From: Citrobacter gillenii
Lineage (GTDB): Bacteria; Pseudomonadota; Gammaproteobacteria; Enterobacterales; Enterobacteriaceae
DNA: 64,000 nt
Reading direction: 5' to 3'
NCBI RefSeq assembly: GCF_013337685.1
Contig: NZ_SUQN01000012.1
Span: 1-64,000, forward strand
Position numbers and translations under genes: made by a program
Notes under the pieces: model-generated
What the model was told of the DNA's origin: nothing
The model's database searches: none
The model's input: only the letters and a program-made list of their open reading frames with translations
Shown: positions 32,968-43,483 of the stretch, piece after piece
Numbering within the stretch: the stretch's first letter is position 1
How the letters are laid out: each line of letters starts with the position of its first letter

Positions 32968-33918
32968 CTACAGCCAGTTCTTGCGCTTAAAGTACAAATA
33001 CGGCGCCAGGCCCGCGAGCATCATAAAAACAATCGCTCCGGGGTAACCGAAGCTCCAGTGCAGTTCCGGCATGAACTCAAAGTTCATGCCGTAGCTGGAT
33101 GCCACCAGCGTCGGCGGCAGGAACACGACGGAAACCACCGAGAAGATCTTGATGATGCGGTTCTGTTCGATGTTGATAAAGCCCATCGCCGCCTGCATCA
33201 GGAAGTTAACCTTCTGGAACAGGGATTCATTGTGCGGCAGCAGGGATTCGATATCTCGCAGGATCTCGCGCGCCTGCTCCAGTTGACCGCCCGGCAGTCG
33301 CGCCTTACGCACCAGGAAGTTTAATGCGCGCTGGGTATCCATCAGACACAGACGAACTTTCCAGCCGATATCTTCCAGTTCCGCCAGCGTGGAGAGCGCT
33401 TCGTCATATTCATCGCCCTGACGCCCTTCCATAATCACGCGGCTGAGTTTTTCCAGATCGCTGTAGATATTTTCTATTTCATCCGCCAGCTGTTCAATTT
33501 TCGTTTCGAACAGATCGAGCAGCAGCTCGTAAGCGTTGCCGTCGACCATCGACTGGCTGCGCGCACGCATACGGTACAGGCGAAACGCTGGCAGTTCGCG
33601 CTCGCGCAGGGTAAACAGACGACCTTCGCGAATGGTGAATGCCACGGTTGAGTTGCCCGCATGATCGTCGGCATCTTCATAGAAGAAGAAGGAGTGGATG
33701 TGCAGGCCGTCTTCGTCTTCAAAAAAACGTGCGGATGCTTCGATGTCTTCCAGTTCAGGGCGCGTAGCCAGGTTCTGGCCCAAGTCCTTTTGCACACGGT
33801 TTCGTTCATCGTCATCCGGCTCGACTAAATCGACCCAAACCGAACTGGCGAGATGATCAATTTCATCCGCCTCAAGACGTATTAAACGATTGTTTTCCAG
33901 TTGAAATGCGCTCAGCAT
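32968..33918 (-). CDS. corA: CorA, magnesium/cobalt channel
   Basis: 316 aa from the ATG at 33918 ([10 protein letters not shown]), family length. A large cytosolic N-terminal domain is followed by a long stalk helix and two C-terminal membrane helices. The pore signature [10 protein letters not shown] follows the first membrane helix, and the positively charged tail YFKRKNWL ends the protein. It mediates Mg2+, Co2+ and Ni2+ entry. A 237-nt leader with a short reading frame and hairpin precedes it. Confidence 0.98.
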   Translation of the reverse strand: MLSAFQLENNRLIRLEADEIDHLASSVWVDLVEPDDDERNRVQKDLGQNLATRPELEDIEASARFFEDEDGLHIHSFFFYEDADDHAGNSTVAFTIREGRLFTLRERELPAFRLYRMRARSQSMVDGNAYELLLDLFETKIEQLADEIENIYSDLEKLSRVIMEGRQGDEYDEALSTLAELEDIGWKVRLCLMDTQRALNFLVRKARLPGGQLEQAREILRDIESLLPHNESLFQKVNFLMQAAMGFINIEQNRIIKIFSVVSVVFLPPTLVASSYGMNFEFMPELHWSFGYPGAIVFMMLAGLAPYLYFKRKNWL

Positions 33919-34048
33919 GACCGGGACTCCCAATGCAAAAAATTATCGGACAGTTCGGTGGGCACACAGAAACAAATTGGGTTTCAGACCATTAAACAGC
34001 CTGACTCGGCGCGACGAGAAAAAACAGAAGGTCGCTGACAACCGCGAA

Positions 34049-34072
34049 GGCTATCAGCAAAAAGGGATAGCC
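34049..34072 (-). promoter_or_regulatory. Hairpin after the corA leader peptide
   Basis: GGCTATC/GATAGCC (7-bp stem) begins one base past the leader stop codon. It could form a terminator-like or Rho-access switch with competing RNA. There is no direct T run after it. Confidence 0.5.
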
Positions 34073-34129
34073 TTAGGAGTTGATCCTGGATGACAGGATA
34101 ATGAGCCAGTATCTACTGGGTGTGTCCAA
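34073..34129 (-). CDS. Candidate corL leader peptide
   Basis: 18 codons from a TTG at 34129, with AAGAGG 10 bp upstream: M-DTPSRYWLIILSSRINS then TAA. A leader frame in the same position (corL) controls corA in Salmonella through Rho-dependent termination. Here the TTG start and the position between promoter and hairpin fit. Translation has not been shown. Confidence 0.55.
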   Translation of the reverse strand: MDTPSRYWLIILSSRINS

Positions 34130-34161
34130 GGCGAATGTCCTCTTAGCGTAATCGTGCGCGC

Positions 34162-34190
34162 ATGTTACGCCAGCAAAATTTTGACGTCAA
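34162..34190 (-). promoter_or_regulatory. corA promoter
   Basis: TTGACG-N17-TAACAT is a good sigma-70 promoter (5/6 and 4/6). It lies 244 bp upstream of the corA ATG, predicting a leader of about 237 nt. It also accounts for much of the 458-bp stretch without a large gene between corA and uvrD; the remainder at 34200-34290 holds only an imperfect CCCC/GGGG inverted repeat at about 34214-34255. Confidence 0.8.
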
Positions 34191-34290
34191 CACGCAACAG
34201 ATGGCGAAAAAGTAATAATTTCCCCTCATGCTGCAAGGTTAGCAGAACGGGGGGATTTATCTATGATTTCAGAATATTAACCGAAAGATT

Positions 34291-34374
34291 GCCGGATGGT
34301 GGCTTCGCCTTATCCGGCCTACAAATCATAATATTAAGCGACATGCAGGCCTGATAAGCGTAGCGCCATCAGGC
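34291..34374. repeat. REP pair (BIME) after uvrD
   Basis: GCCGGATGGTGGCTTCG...ATCCGGCCTAC and CAGGCCTGATAAGCG...CCATCAGGC form two REP units in opposite orientation, immediately after the uvrD stop. Confidence 0.9.
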
Positions 34375-34376
34375 GA

Positions 34377-36539
34377 TCAAACGGTTTCTAGTCTGGCGTA
34401 GGCAGCAACCAGCCATTTGATCCCCTGCCCCTGGAACGCGACCTGCAAACGACTGTGTTCACCGCTACCTTCCAGGTTGACGATGGTGCCCTCGCCAAAT
34501 TTGGCGTGACGCACACGCTGACCGAGCTTATAGCCAGTGTCGTTCTCCGCCATCGGCGTACCCATCCGTTGATGACTTACCGGACGGCTGACCGTGGCGC
34601 GCAGGCGAACCTCTTCCACGCAGGTCTCTGGTAATTCACCAATAAACCGGGATGGACGGTGGTAAACCTCTTTGCCGTACAGGCGACGCGTTTCGGCGTA
34701 GGTCAACGTCAGTTTCTGCATCGCACGGGTAACGCCCACATAGGCCAGTCGGCGTTCCTCTTCGAGGCGCCCACCTTCATCGAGTGACATCTGGCTGGGG
34801 AACATGCCCTCTTCCATTCCGACAATAAACACCTGCGGGAACTCCAGACCTTTGGCTGAGTGCAAGGTCATTAGCTGGACCGCATCCTGCCAGGTATCCG
34901 CCTGCCCTTCGCCCGCTTCCAGCGCCGCGTGGGAGAGGAACGCCTGTAGCGGCATCAAGTCTTCGTCTTCTTCGTTGTAGCTGAACTGGCGCGTTGCCGT
35001 CACCAGTTCCTCTAAGTTTTCGATACGCGTCTGGCCCTTCTCACCTTTTTCCTGCTCGTACATCATGCGCAGGCCGGAGTCTTTTATTACCCGGTCGGTC
35101 TGCACGTGCAGCGGCATATCGGCGGTTTCCTGCGCCAGTGCGTCGATAAGTTCCATAAAGCGCTGTAGTGCGCTGGCGGCACGCCCGGCCAGGGCTTTTT
35201 CCTGCAGCAGTTCACGACACGCCTGCCACATTGTCAGCTGGCGGTCGCGCGAGGTCTGCCGCACCACGTCCAGCGTACGATCGCCGATACCGCGCGTGGG
35301 GGTATTCACCACACGCTCGAACGCGGCGTCGTCGTTACGATTAGCTATCAGACGCAGGTAAGAGAGCGCGTCTTTGATTTCCTGACGCTCGAAGAAGCGC
35401 ATTCCACCGTAAATACGGTACGGCATGCTGGCCTGCAACAGCGCTTCTTCCAGCACGCGCGACTGGGCGTTGCTGCGATAAAGAATGGCGCACTGTGTCA
35501 ACTGACCGCCATTGTCCTGCCAGGCTTTGATGCGGTTAACCACAAAACGCGCTTCATCGAGTTCGTTGAACGCGCAATAGAGTGAGATCGGCTCACCGTC
35601 GACGCCCTCGGTCCACAGCTTTTTACCCAAACGCCCGTTATTGTTCTCAATCAGGGCGTTAGCCGCGCTAAGGATATTGTTGGTCGAGCGGTAGTTCTGC
35701 TCCAGACGAATAGTTTCAGCACCGGGGAAGTCGTTGAGGAAGCGCTGGATGTTTTCCACCTGCGCCCCGCGCCAACCGTAGATTGACTGATCATCATCGC
35801 CGACGATCATCACCTTGCCGGTGTCACCCGCCAGCAGGCGGATCCAGGCGTACTGGATATTGTTCGTATCCTGGAATTCGTCCACCAGGATGTTGGTAAA
35901 ACGTTCGCGGTAGTGCTGCAGAATGTGCGGTTTGTTGAGCCACAGTTCATGCGCGCGCAGCAGCAGCTCGGCGAAATCCACCAGCCCGGCGCGATCGCAC
36001 GCTTCCTGGTAGGCCTGGTAAACCTTCTGCCAGGTTTGCTCGACCGGATTGCCGTAGCTCTGCAAATGGTGCGGGCGCAGCCCTTCGTCTTTCTGGCTGT
36101 TGATAAACCACATAGCTTGGCGCGCTGGCCACTGCTTCTCATCGAGGTTCATCGCTTTGATCAGACGCTTCAGCAGGCGCAGCTGGTCTTCGCTGTCGAG
36201 GATCTGGAAATCCTGCGGCAGGTTGGCATCCATATGGTGCGCACGCAGCAGGCGGTGTGCCAGACCGTGGAAGGTACCGACCCACATACCGCCCTGGCTG
36301 GTTCCCATGATCTGACCAATACGGTGGCGCATTTCTGCCGCCGCTTTGTTGGTAAAGGTCACCGCCATAATCGAGTATGGCGAGTTGTTTTCAACCGTCA
36401 GTAACCAGGCGATGCGGTGTACCAGCACGCGCGTTTTACCACTCCCCGCGCCTGCCAGAACCAGCATGTTGCTGCGTGGCGCGGCCACAGCCTGGCGCTG
36501 TTCGTCATTGAGGCTATCGAGCAGGTAAGAAACGTCCAT
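34377..36539 (-). CDS. uvrD: UvrD, DNA helicase II
   Basis: 720 aa from the ATG at 36539 (MDVSYLLDSLND), as in E. coli; six in-frame codons upstream are not conserved. A superfamily 1A 3'-5' helicase used in nucleotide excision and mismatch repair and RecA removal. Walker A is LAGAGSGKT (about 29-37), motif II DEFQDTNNIQY, motif III GDDDQSIYGWRGA, motif VI VGVTRAMQKL. The C-terminal tail ends in the Tudor-like RNA polymerase-binding segment (VAFQGQGIKWL). LexA regulation is visible upstream. Confidence 0.98.
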   Translation of the reverse strand: MDVSYLLDSLNDEQRQAVAAPRSNMLVLAGAGSGKTRVLVHRIAWLLTVENNSPYSIMAVTFTNKAAAEMRHRIGQIMGTSQGGMWVGTFHGLAHRLLRAHHMDANLPQDFQILDSEDQLRLLKRLIKAMNLDEKQWPARQAMWFINSQKDEGLRPHHLQSYGNPVEQTWQKVYQAYQEACDRAGLVDFAELLLRAHELWLNKPHILQHYRERFTNILVDEFQDTNNIQYAWIRLLAGDTGKVMIVGDDDQSIYGWRGAQVENIQRFLNDFPGAETIRLEQNYRSTNNILSAANALIENNNGRLGKKLWTEGVDGEPISLYCAFNELDEARFVVNRIKAWQDNGGQLTQCAILYRSNAQSRVLEEALLQASMPYRIYGGMRFFERQEIKDALSYLRLIANRNDDAAFERVVNTPTRGIGDRTLDVVRQTSRDRQLTMWQACRELLQEKALAGRAASALQRFMELIDALAQETADMPLHVQTDRVIKDSGLRMMYEQEKGEKGQTRIENLEELVTATRQFSYNEEDEDLMPLQAFLSHAALEAGEGQADTWQDAVQLMTLHSAKGLEFPQVFIVGMEEGMFPSQMSLDEGGRLEEERRLAYVGVTRAMQKLTLTYAETRRLYGKEVYHRPSRFIGELPETCVEEVRLRATVSRPVSHQRMGTPMAENDTGYKLGQRVRHAKFGEGTIVNLEGSGEHSRLQVAFQGQGIKWLVAAYARLETV

Positions 36540-36575
36540 TGGCACCGCCGGAATCAACAGGGCCCAGCCGGACCC

Positions 36576-36591
36576 CTGGGAATTTATACAG
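36576..36591 (-). promoter_or_regulatory. LexA (SOS) box of uvrD
   Basis: CTGTATAAATTCCCAG on the minus strand fits the CTGT-N8-ACAG SOS box with one substitution in the second half, the same deviation (CCAG) as in E. coli uvrD. It lies 12 bp downstream of the -10 element, so bound LexA would block the start of transcription. Confidence 0.88.
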
Positions 36592-36602
36592 AGTTGTTGA
36601 TG

Positions 36603-36630
36603 ATTATATCAGCGAGGTCAGAGATGCCAA
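36603..36630 (-). promoter_or_regulatory. uvrD promoter
   Basis: TTGGCA-N16-TATAAT, nearly consensus. It overlaps the end of yigB (stop at 36604-36606), so uvrD has its own SOS promoter inside the dapF-yigA-xerC-yigB transcript. Confidence 0.87.
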
Positions 36631-37320
36631 CTGTGAAATTTCGATATGCGGCAGTAAACGGCTGTCAGCGATTTGCATCAGGTCGGCATTTTCCGGCTTG
36701 ATCCAGCAGGCCTGCATGCCACAGCGGATGGCCCCGGCGACATCTGTCGTCAGGTCGTCACCGACGTGCAGGATCTCACCCATGGACATATTCAGTTTTT
36801 CCGCCGCCAGCAAATACATGTCGCTGAACGGTTTTGATCGCCCATCGGGGCCGGCACGCAGCACAAACTCAAAATATTCGCCCAGACCAAACAGCTCCGG
36901 CTGCGCGTTACCGTTGGTGATCGCCACCAGCGGCCACTTGCGGGCCAGTACCTTCAACGTGTCATGCGTAGATTGCGGGACGTCGATGCGGCTGCGCCAT
37001 TTGGCGAAGTTCATCATCGCCGCGTTCGCCCCCATTTTCGCCTCTGCCGCCGACAGGCCAGCCTCCAGCATAGCGCGCTCTACGGCACGATGACGCCATT
37101 GGGTGACGTCATGGTAAATATCCGGCTCGGCGTCGCGCACAGCCTGGCGCAGGCGCTGCAGGTCGGTATTTTGTAAGGAGCTCAGCGCCGGGTGATAATT
37201 TTGCACAAACGCGAGCGCTTCCTGCTCGGTGCGCGTGATAACGGGACGGTTATCGTAAAGGGTGTCATCAAGGTCAAAGGTGAGCGCAGAAATACGCCCC
37301 AAAGGCCGGTAAAAACGCAT
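36604..37320 (-). CDS. yigB: YigB, HAD-family FMN phosphatase
   Basis: 238 aa, full length. HAD subclass I phosphatase: motif [13 protein letters not shown] (about 13-24), motif II TNGNA, motif III Lys in the KPFSDMYL block and motif [12 protein letters not shown]. In E. coli it dephosphorylates FMN to riboflavin. Its start overlaps the xerC stop by one base (TAATG). Confidence 0.95.
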   Translation of the reverse strand: MRFYRPLGRISALTFDLDDTLYDNRPVITRTEQEALAFVQNYHPALSSLQNTDLQRLRQAVRDAEPDIYHDVTQWRHRAVERAMLEAGLSAAEAKMGANAAMMNFAKWRSRIDVPQSTHDTLKVLARKWPLVAITNGNAQPELFGLGEYFEFVLRAGPDGRSKPFSDMYLLAAEKLNMSMGEILHVGDDLTTDVAGAIRCGMQACWIKPENADLMQIADSRLLPHIEISQLASLTSLI

Positions 37321-38222
37321 TATTTCCCCCGTTTGGCGCGCGGATGCGCCGCATCGTACACTGAAGCCAGGTGTTGAAAATCAAGATGGGTATAGATTTG
37401 CGTGGTAGAGAGGTTGGCGTGTCCCAACAGCTCTTGTACCCCGCGCAGGTCGCCGCTCGACTCCAGCATATGCGTCGCAAACGAGTGGCGCAGTTTATGG
37501 GGATGCACATGGCTATTCAGCCCCTGCTTGATACCCCATTCGGCAAAACGTTTCTGCACGTTACGCGCGGAGATACGTTTGCCCAGTTTTGACAGAAAAA
37601 GCGCGTCTTCGTCACTGCCGAAAAGCCCGCGCAGATCCAGCCAGTGTTCAATCCAAGCCACCGCATTGCGGCCAATTGGCAGGCGGCGCTCTTTGCTGCC
37701 TTTACCCATCACCCACACTTCGCCGGTGTCGAGATCGAGATGTTTAATATCCAGGCCAACCAGTTCCGACAAACGCAGTCCCGCGCCGTACATCACCTCC
37801 AGCATAGCCCGGTCGCGCACGGCGAGGGGATCGTTGAGATCGATATCCAGCAGTCGGTTAACGTCATCCACATCAATATTTTTCGGCAGATGCCGCGGTG
37901 CCTTCGGCGCAGAAATACCTTTTGCCGGGTTGGCTTTCAGCTCACCCTGATTCACCAGCCAGTCGAAGAAACTGCGTAAGGCGGAGAGGCGCAATGCCAG
38001 GCTCGCCGGTCCCAGACCGTTGCGGCGACTGCGCACAGCAACACTGCGCACCCTTGCTGCATCACATTGTTGCCAGCTTTGCAGGCCGGTTTCTTCGGCT
38101 ATCGCGATGATGGCATCCAGCTGACGCCGATAATTGAGTAACGTGATGGGACTAAGCTGACGCTCCACGCCCAGATAGCGTAAGAAGCGTGCAACGTCCT
38201 GAGAAAGAGGTGAGTCGGTCAT
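37320..38222 (-). CDS. xerC: XerC, site-specific tyrosine recombinase
   Basis: 300 aa (298 in E. coli). The N-terminal SAM-like DNA-binding domain is followed by the catalytic domain with the full active site: Arg150, Lys174, His242, Arg245, His268 and Tyr277 (in [41 protein letters not shown]). With XerD it resolves chromosome dimers at dif. It overlaps yigA by 4 bp (ATGA). Confidence 0.98.
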   Translation of the reverse strand: MTDSPLSQDVARFLRYLGVERQLSPITLLNYRRQLDAIIAIAEETGLQSWQQCDAARVRSVAVRSRRNGLGPASLALRLSALRSFFDWLVNQGELKANPAKGISAPKAPRHLPKNIDVDDVNRLLDIDLNDPLAVRDRAMLEVMYGAGLRLSELVGLDIKHLDLDTGEVWVMGKGSKERRLPIGRNAVAWIEHWLDLRGLFGSDEDALFLSKLGKRISARNVQKRFAEWGIKQGLNSHVHPHKLRHSFATHMLESSGDLRGVQELLGHANLSTTQIYTHLDFQHLASVYDAAHPRAKRGK

Positions 38223-38926
38223 ACGCGTTCAATCCAGCGCTCCAGCAGTTCCGGCAACATCAGCGAGATTTCCTGCAATAGCTGCGTGCCTTGCCCTTGC
38301 TGGTAATGATTAACATCACGGCTGCTGAACAGCATGACGCCAAGGGAACCATCTTGCCCCAGCATCGACATGGCTACCGAACCAATCGCTTTCGCCTCCG
38401 GCATCATCACCAGCAGTTCCGGGCCATTGAGCGGACCCAGATAGTGCTGTGACTGCCCGAGACGCTGAATACGCAGCGGCTCGAAGGCCTGACGACTTAA
38501 TGCCAGATGGGTAAACTTTGAAGGGGCACCAAGCCGCCAGCGATCCGGGAACAGACGAACCGTCGCGCCAGCCAGCCCCAGCTCACGTGCCCAGCGATGA
38601 AATCGCATCAGCATATCGTCGAGGCTGCTGGCCGCCGCCAGCCGTCCTTGCAGATTTAACAGGCGATAAAACAGACTTTCGTTGGCGTTAGCCTGTTCCA
38701 TCAATAGCGTCATGTTCTCTTCAAGCACGTTGATGTGATTACGCGCTCGAGCCATATGCCATTCAACTAAAGAGATCGTACCCCGCACCGGGTGCGGGAC
38801 GCGCATCGCTTCAACCGCTTGCGCATTACGGATAAAAAACTCAGGGTGACGTTGTAGATATTCGACGACCGCCCGATCGTCAAGTTCCATGAGCGTTTCC
38901 TGTAGTTCTTCCCCTGGTTGCTTCAT
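38219..38926 (-). CDS. yigA: YigA, DUF484 protein
   Basis: 235 aa. A GAF-like DUF484 domain with the N-terminal [22 protein letters not shown] block, which is widely conserved next to dapF and xerC. The function is unknown. It overlaps dapF upstream and xerC downstream by 4 bp each, so its translation is coupled to theirs. Confidence 0.93.
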   Translation of the reverse strand: MKQPGEELQETLMELDDRAVVEYLQRHPEFFIRNAQAVEAMRVPHPVRGTISLVEWHMARARNHINVLEENMTLLMEQANANESLFYRLLNLQGRLAAASSLDDMLMRFHRWARELGLAGATVRLFPDRWRLGAPSKFTHLALSRQAFEPLRIQRLGQSQHYLGPLNGPELLVMMPEAKAIGSVAMSMLGQDGSLGVMLFSSRDVNHYQQGQGTQLLQEISLMLPELLERWIERV

Positions 38927-39747
38927 AGATGAATAAATCCGTCGTAGACATGTGCCGCCGGGCCAGTCATATACAACGGATGACCCGGGCCTTTCCAGGC
39001 GATATCAAGGCGACCGCCCGGTAGTTCCACGCGCACTTCTTCTGCCAGCAGGCCCTGCTGAATACCAACAGCGACAGCAGCGCACGCTCCGCTGCCACAG
39101 GCCTGCGTTTCACCCGCCCCACGTTCATAGACGCGCAGCCGGATGTGCTCGCGTTTCACCACTTGCATAAATCCAATATTGGCGCGCTCAGGAAAGCGTT
39201 CGTGGCTTTCCAGAACCGGTCCCAGCGTTTCCACCGTGGCCGTATCCACATCATCAACCTGAATGACACAGTGTGGATTCCCCATTGATACCACGCCGCA
39301 CAATACTGTCTGCTCGGCCGCCCGCATAATATAGGTCTTCTCTGCTTTATTGGCGCGAAAAGGCACCTGCGAGGGTTCAAAATTGGGCTCGCCCATATTG
39401 ACCCGCACCAGCTCATCGTCCGTCACAGTTAATACCATGCGGCCATTCGCCGTACTGACGCGGATATCACGTTTATTGGTCAGCCCTTTCAGGCGTACAA
39501 AACGCGCAAAACAACGGGCACCGTTACCGCACTGCGACACTTCGCTACCGTCAGCATTAAAGATACGGTAATGGAAATCCAGCTCCGGATCATACGGAGG
39601 CTCAACCACCAGCAGCTGATCAAATCCCACACCAAGATGCCTGTCGGCCAGGCGGCGGATCAGCTCAGGTGAAAAAAAGACATTCTGCGTTACCGCGTCG
39701 ACGACCATAAAATCGTTGCCAAGGCCATGCATTTTAGAGAATTGCAT
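38923..39747 (-). CDS. dapF: DapF, diaminopimelate epimerase
   Basis: 274 aa, full length. It interconverts LL- and meso-diaminopimelate for lysine and peptidoglycan synthesis. The two catalytic Cys are Cys73 ([11 protein letters not shown]) and about Cys217 ([15 protein letters not shown]), on pseudo-symmetric halves. It follows lptM by 36 bp and overlaps yigA. Confidence 0.98.
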   Translation of the reverse strand: MQFSKMHGLGNDFMVVDAVTQNVFFSPELIRRLADRHLGVGFDQLLVVEPPYDPELDFHYRIFNADGSEVSQCGNGARCFARFVRLKGLTNKRDIRVSTANGRMVLTVTDDELVRVNMGEPNFEPSQVPFRANKAEKTYIMRAAEQTVLCGVVSMGNPHCVIQVDDVDTATVETLGPVLESHERFPERANIGFMQVVKREHIRLRVYERGAGETQACGSGACAAVAVGIQQGLLAEEVRVELPGGRLDIAWKGPGHPLYMTGPAAHVYDGFIHL

Positions 39748-39783
39748 CGTTCACTCCGTTCACGCGGGTACAGAGACTTCGCT

Positions 39784-39987
39784 TTAGTAGTTTACCTGGG
39801 AAGGCCCATCTCCCGTTGCTCGATCGTTTCGATCGGGCACTGTGGACTGCGATTGCGTTTCAACTGGCTTCGTCGGTGGCGGCGCGGTTTTATCTGCTGG
39901 CGGGAAATAGAGTGGACCTTTCAGACCACAGCCCGTCAGGCTGAACAGAGTAAGAAGTACAGCGAGTGCCTGAAACACGTTTTTCAT
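39784..39987 (-). CDS. lptM: LptM (YifL), LPS-assembly lipoprotein
   Basis: 67 aa from the ATG at 39987 (MKNVFQALAV). Lipoprotein signal with lipobox LTGC (Cys20), then GLKGPLYFPPADK, the segment conserved from LptM to its homologues. Known E. coli LptM binds LptD/LptE and helps the LPS translocon form its native disulfides. It is the first gene before dapF and is divergent from cyaY. Confidence 0.95.
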   Translation of the reverse strand: MKNVFQALAVLLTLFSLTGCGLKGPLYFPPADKTAPPPTKPVETQSQSTVPDRNDRATGDGPSQVNY

Positions 39988-40066
39988 TATGGATTGCCCG
40001 TAAAGTTCATACTTTCTGTTTTCTATCATCGCAGGAGAAGACGTAAAAGCAAGAGTTTGGCTAAAA

Positions 40067-40095
40067 CTGCAACGTGAATTCTTTCAGGTTATACT
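40067..40095 (+). promoter_or_regulatory. Candidate cyaY promoter
   Basis: CTGCAA-N17-TATACT; the -10 is strong (5/6), the -35 poor. It is 31 bp upstream of the cyaY ATG. The 139-bp gap also holds the lptM promoter region. Confidence 0.45.
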
Positions 40096-40126
40096 CTCGC
40101 CATCATGAAAAAACGGAAAAACACCA

Positions 40127-40447
40127 ATGAACGACAGTGAATTTCACCGCCTTGCCGACACCCTGTGGATAACCATTGAAGAGCGTCTGGACGACTGGGA
40201 CGGCGACAGCGATATCGACTGTGAGATCAACGGCGGCGTGCTGACCATCAGCTTTGAAAACGGCAGCAAGATTATTATTAACCGTCAGGAGCCGCTGCAT
40301 CAGGTGTGGCTGGCGACCAAACAGGGTGGCTACCATTTTAACTTGAAAGGTGACGAATGGATTTGCGACCGTAGCGGTGAACGCTTCTGGGATCTGCTGG
40401 AGCAGGCTGCAACGCAACAGGCGGGAGAAGCCGTGAGCTTCCGTTGA
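40127..40447 (+). CDS. cyaY: CyaY, bacterial frataxin
   Basis: 106 aa, full length. An iron-binding frataxin that modulates Fe-S cluster assembly by IscS. An acidic first helix ([15 protein letters not shown]) binds iron, followed by beta strands including [17 protein letters not shown] and [11 protein letters not shown]. It is convergent with cyaA across a REP pair. Confidence 0.97.
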   Translation: MNDSEFHRLADTLWITIEERLDDWDGDSDIDCEINGGVLTISFENGSKIIINRQEPLHQVWLATKQGGYHFNLKGDEWICDRSGERFWDLLEQAATQQAGEAVSFR

Positions 40448-40452
40448 GGTCT

Positions 40453-40538
40453 TGTGCCGGATGCGCTTTGCTTATCCGGCCTACCCGTTTCGCGTCAATT
40501 GTAGGCCGGATAAGGTGTTTACACCGCCATCCGGCACA
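40453..40538. repeat. REP pair (BIME) between cyaY and cyaA
   Basis: TTGTGCCGGATGCGC...TATCCGGCCTAC and TGTAGGCCGGATAAGG...CGCCATCCGGCAC, facing one another in the gap between convergent genes. Confidence 0.9.
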
Positions 40539-40542
40539 ATAA

Positions 40543-43089
40543 TCACGAAAAATACTGCTGCAACATCGGCGTGTCATTATCCTGATTAGCCGGCGGGATC
40601 GGGTTAATCGGCTGGGTACGGAACGGGATAACCTGCGCGCGACCATCGGTTTTCACAATCTGATAGAACTGCGGCAGATTAAAGTTAATGAAGCTGGAGC
40701 CGTAGGTAAAGCGATCGTGCGACGAGGAGTAGAAGCGGCTAACATCGCGAACCAGCTCTTCTTTGCTGCCTTCGCAATGGTGATACACCTCGACCCGATT
40801 ACTCTCGTCCAGAATGTAGATATTAAAGCCCTGTTCATCACCCGTTTCTTCGAAAAAGAACTGGATGATCCCTTCACTGGCAAAACCATCCACTACAGAC
40901 GGCAATTTCACGTGATTGGTCTCAACCTGAACGGAAAGACCGTGCAGCTTGTTGTGTGAGATTGCGCCGTAGAACTCAATGGCGTTTTCCAGTTTCTGTA
41001 CCGACACATTCAAACGCTCAAAGAACAGTCCCCACGTCTGCCCGGCAACGCGCAGCGCTTTGAAGCGACCGGTTTCATGGCGTGTACTGGAAAGGCGCAG
41101 CTCAATGCACTCGGACACCAGTTGCTGGACGCGTGTACGGATCAGACCACGTAAATGCTGGCTATAACAGAAGACCTCGACGCTGTCCGGCGGTGCCGCA
41201 TCTTGATGCATTTTGCCGAGAATCGTTTTTAACGCTTCAATCATCGCCTGCTCGCCGTTGAAGTGCAGCGTACGTACTTCGTTCCACGAGTTGCGGTACA
41301 GCAGGTCTACGCTACCGACCAGGCAATTTTGTTCTTCGCCAAAGCTGAAGACGTCCAGCTTACGGAAATCAAAATGCACCACCTGATTGCGGAATGCCGC
41401 CGTCGGGTCGTATTCAAGGTTGACGATAATCGCCAGATGGCGAATCTCACACGGGCTGTATAGCGCTTTCGGCGTAGGTGCCGGCAAGCGCAGCGGGAAG
41501 TGGTGCGATACGTCAGCGACCATCTCCTGCAGCTTCGGCAGATCGACAATGCCGTTGCCCTTAATAAACAAATGCGTACGTGATGTCAGCAGACCGTTAA
41601 ACCACGCCCACGCCACCAGTTTGTTCAGGTAGCGGTTATATTCCAGCGGCTGATGGCTGATGATCGAATCCATGTTGGGCGCACGGTTGTAGAGATACCA
41701 ACCTGAACGGTTAGCACGACCCGGCGGCACATGGATAAAGGTCAGATACGGTTCCGAGAGGTCCGGTGAGATCTGCGGGTTCACCAGCGTCACTTTGCCC
41801 GGCAGGGCCTCAAACGCAGCGTACAGCTTACGGGTCAGCACGCCAATGTCCTGCGGGCTGGCGCTGACGCTGAGGTTGTTACGACGTGCAAAGCGGATCA
41901 GGTTACGGTAACTCTGCATCATTGCATCGAGCAGTTCGTTGTGCGCTTCACGAACCTGGTCAATCTTCCAGTTGGCGCGGTTATCCAGCATGGTCAGACG
42001 GGCGTCGTCCCAGCCCCACTCTTTCACTAACTGACTTAGCACTTCACGACGCCAGCCCACACAGGCGCGCTCGCGGCTCAGTTTCTCGCACACTTTTAAG
42101 TAGAAACATCGACGAACTAAATCGAGGCGCGTCGGATCTTCGATTGCCGTGAGGTACTCGGTCACGCGCTCCAGCATCATGCAGTACGGATCGAGACCAA
42201 AAGAGACGATCTCGCCGTCGTGCAGGCGCTGTTTAATGTCTTTCGCCAACAGGCGTGGATTGGGGTATTCCCAGGAATACGCTTCCAACAGCAGCGTTTT
42301 CAGCACCGCTTTGTACGGGGAGTCGATACTCTTGTACAACTGCCAAAGGCTGGCGCCAAAGTACTCTTCGGCGGAAAGCGAGCTGAGCCCACCCAGATCC
42401 AGCCATTCGTTTGGCGTTAACACCCCCTGTGCGTAGAGCGTCATAACGTAATCGTCGTAATGCTCTTCTTCGTCGCCCGGCACCATATTCCATAGAATAC
42501 GTTTGCCCGCGAGGCGCACGGCGGTGCGATAAAATTCATCAAGCAACAGGATGTGCTGCGTTGAGCCACAGTCTTCACCACCCAGACTGCCGCTTTCATT
42601 GTGACGGAAACGGTTTTCATCAATCAGGAAGAAACTGACTTCCACGCCCAGCGAGGCGGCCCAGCTTTCCAGCAGGCTGCATTTACGCTGCAGCAACTGG
42701 CGCTCTTCGCTATCCAGCCAGGATTGATGGCAGACCCAGATATCCAGGTCAGAGGAACAGCTTTGCCCGACTGAAGAGGTGCTGCCCATCGAGTAAACGC
42801 CGGTAATCGGCAGTTCACCCTTCGGGGGGTCCTGCGGCGACATGCCGCGGTACAGCTCCAGCTCATTCAGGTAGTGACGTTGGGTTTCATCAGGCGTGTA
42901 AAAACATATGCCTTTGGGAACGTTACCATCGAGGTAACCCGGCATCAGCGGATGGTGGTAGTGCAATAATGTCGGCAGCAGACTGTATACCTGCTGGAAA
43001 GCAGGGCCCATGGCAGCAAGCGCGCGATCGACACGCAGTTGATTTATGGCATCCAGTCTCTGTTTCAGAGTCTCAATATAGAGGTACAA
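40543..43089 (-). CDS. cyaA: CyaA, class I adenylate cyclase
   Basis: 848 aa from the TTG at 43089 (TTG TAC CTC TAT), the weak start known in E. coli; upstream in-frame codons are not conserved. The N-terminal catalytic half has the nucleotidyltransferase motif [15 protein letters not shown] (Asp114 and Asp116 probable metal ligands). The C-terminal half mediates regulation by phosphorylated EIIA-Glc. It makes cAMP for CRP. A CRP site lies over its promoter. Confidence 0.97.
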   Translation of the reverse strand: MYLYIETLKQRLDAINQLRVDRALAAMGPAFQQVYSLLPTLLHYHHPLMPGYLDGNVPKGICFYTPDETQRHYLNELELYRGMSPQDPPKGELPITGVYSMGSTSSVGQSCSSDLDIWVCHQSWLDSEERQLLQRKCSLLESWAASLGVEVSFFLIDENRFRHNESGSLGGEDCGSTQHILLLDEFYRTAVRLAGKRILWNMVPGDEEEHYDDYVMTLYAQGVLTPNEWLDLGGLSSLSAEEYFGASLWQLYKSIDSPYKAVLKTLLLEAYSWEYPNPRLLAKDIKQRLHDGEIVSFGLDPYCMMLERVTEYLTAIEDPTRLDLVRRCFYLKVCEKLSRERACVGWRREVLSQLVKEWGWDDARLTMLDNRANWKIDQVREAHNELLDAMMQSYRNLIRFARRNNLSVSASPQDIGVLTRKLYAAFEALPGKVTLVNPQISPDLSEPYLTFIHVPPGRANRSGWYLYNRAPNMDSIISHQPLEYNRYLNKLVAWAWFNGLLTSRTHLFIKGNGIVDLPKLQEMVADVSHHFPLRLPAPTPKALYSPCEIRHLAIIVNLEYDPTAAFRNQVVHFDFRKLDVFSFGEEQNCLVGSVDLLYRNSWNEVRTLHFNGEQAMIEALKTILGKMHQDAAPPDSVEVFCYSQHLRGLIRTRVQQLVSECIELRLSSTRHETGRFKALRVAGQTWGLFFERLNVSVQKLENAIEFYGAISHNKLHGLSVQVETNHVKLPSVVDGFASEGIIQFFFEETGDEQGFNIYILDESNRVEVYHHCEGSKEELVRDVSRFYSSSHDRFTYGSSFINFNLPQFYQIVKTDGRAQVIPFRTQPINPIPPANQDNDTPMLQQYFS

Positions 43090-43252
43090 GACGTATCGCC
43101 TGATTTTGCTATCCGTCATGGTGTCGACTGCTGCAGCGCATGCGCTTACCAACACTCTTCAGCAATTCGGATAAACCGTATGTCAAAAATAACCGTTACC
43201 TTTTTTTCTCCGCACTTTTTTTAGGGAGTACAGCCGAAAAAATGGTCTAAAA

Positions 43253-43268
43253 CGTGATCAATTTAACA
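43253..43268 (-). promoter_or_regulatory. CRP site of cyaA
   Basis: CGTGA-N6-TAACA on the plus strand, a CRP-like palindrome. It overlaps the -10 of the cyaA promoter at 43260-43288, the arrangement for feedback repression of cya by cAMP-CRP. Confidence 0.82.
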
Positions 43269-43288
43269 CCTTGCTCATTGACCGTAAA
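43260..43288 (-). promoter_or_regulatory. cyaA P2-type promoter
   Basis: TTTACG-N17-TAAATT on the minus strand, 171 bp before the TTG start. It corresponds to E. coli cya P2. The rest of the 394-bp cyaA-hemC gap (43090-43483) presumably holds hemC promoters, but no convincing one was found. Confidence 0.7.
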
Positions 43289-43483
43289 GAAAGATGCGCT
43301 ACATACAAGTGTAGCACCGTTCGTTGCGTGTAAATTCCTTCATACGGTCGGGAGGTATCTCGTCATTAATCACTGCCAGTGATGATGCAGCGCCTTTTCG
43401 TCTCACTACGTTTGAGCGTAACGCTGACATCCCTTTGATAAGGATGTTAGGATGGTTAATGATTGATAATGACGGTAACAAGC

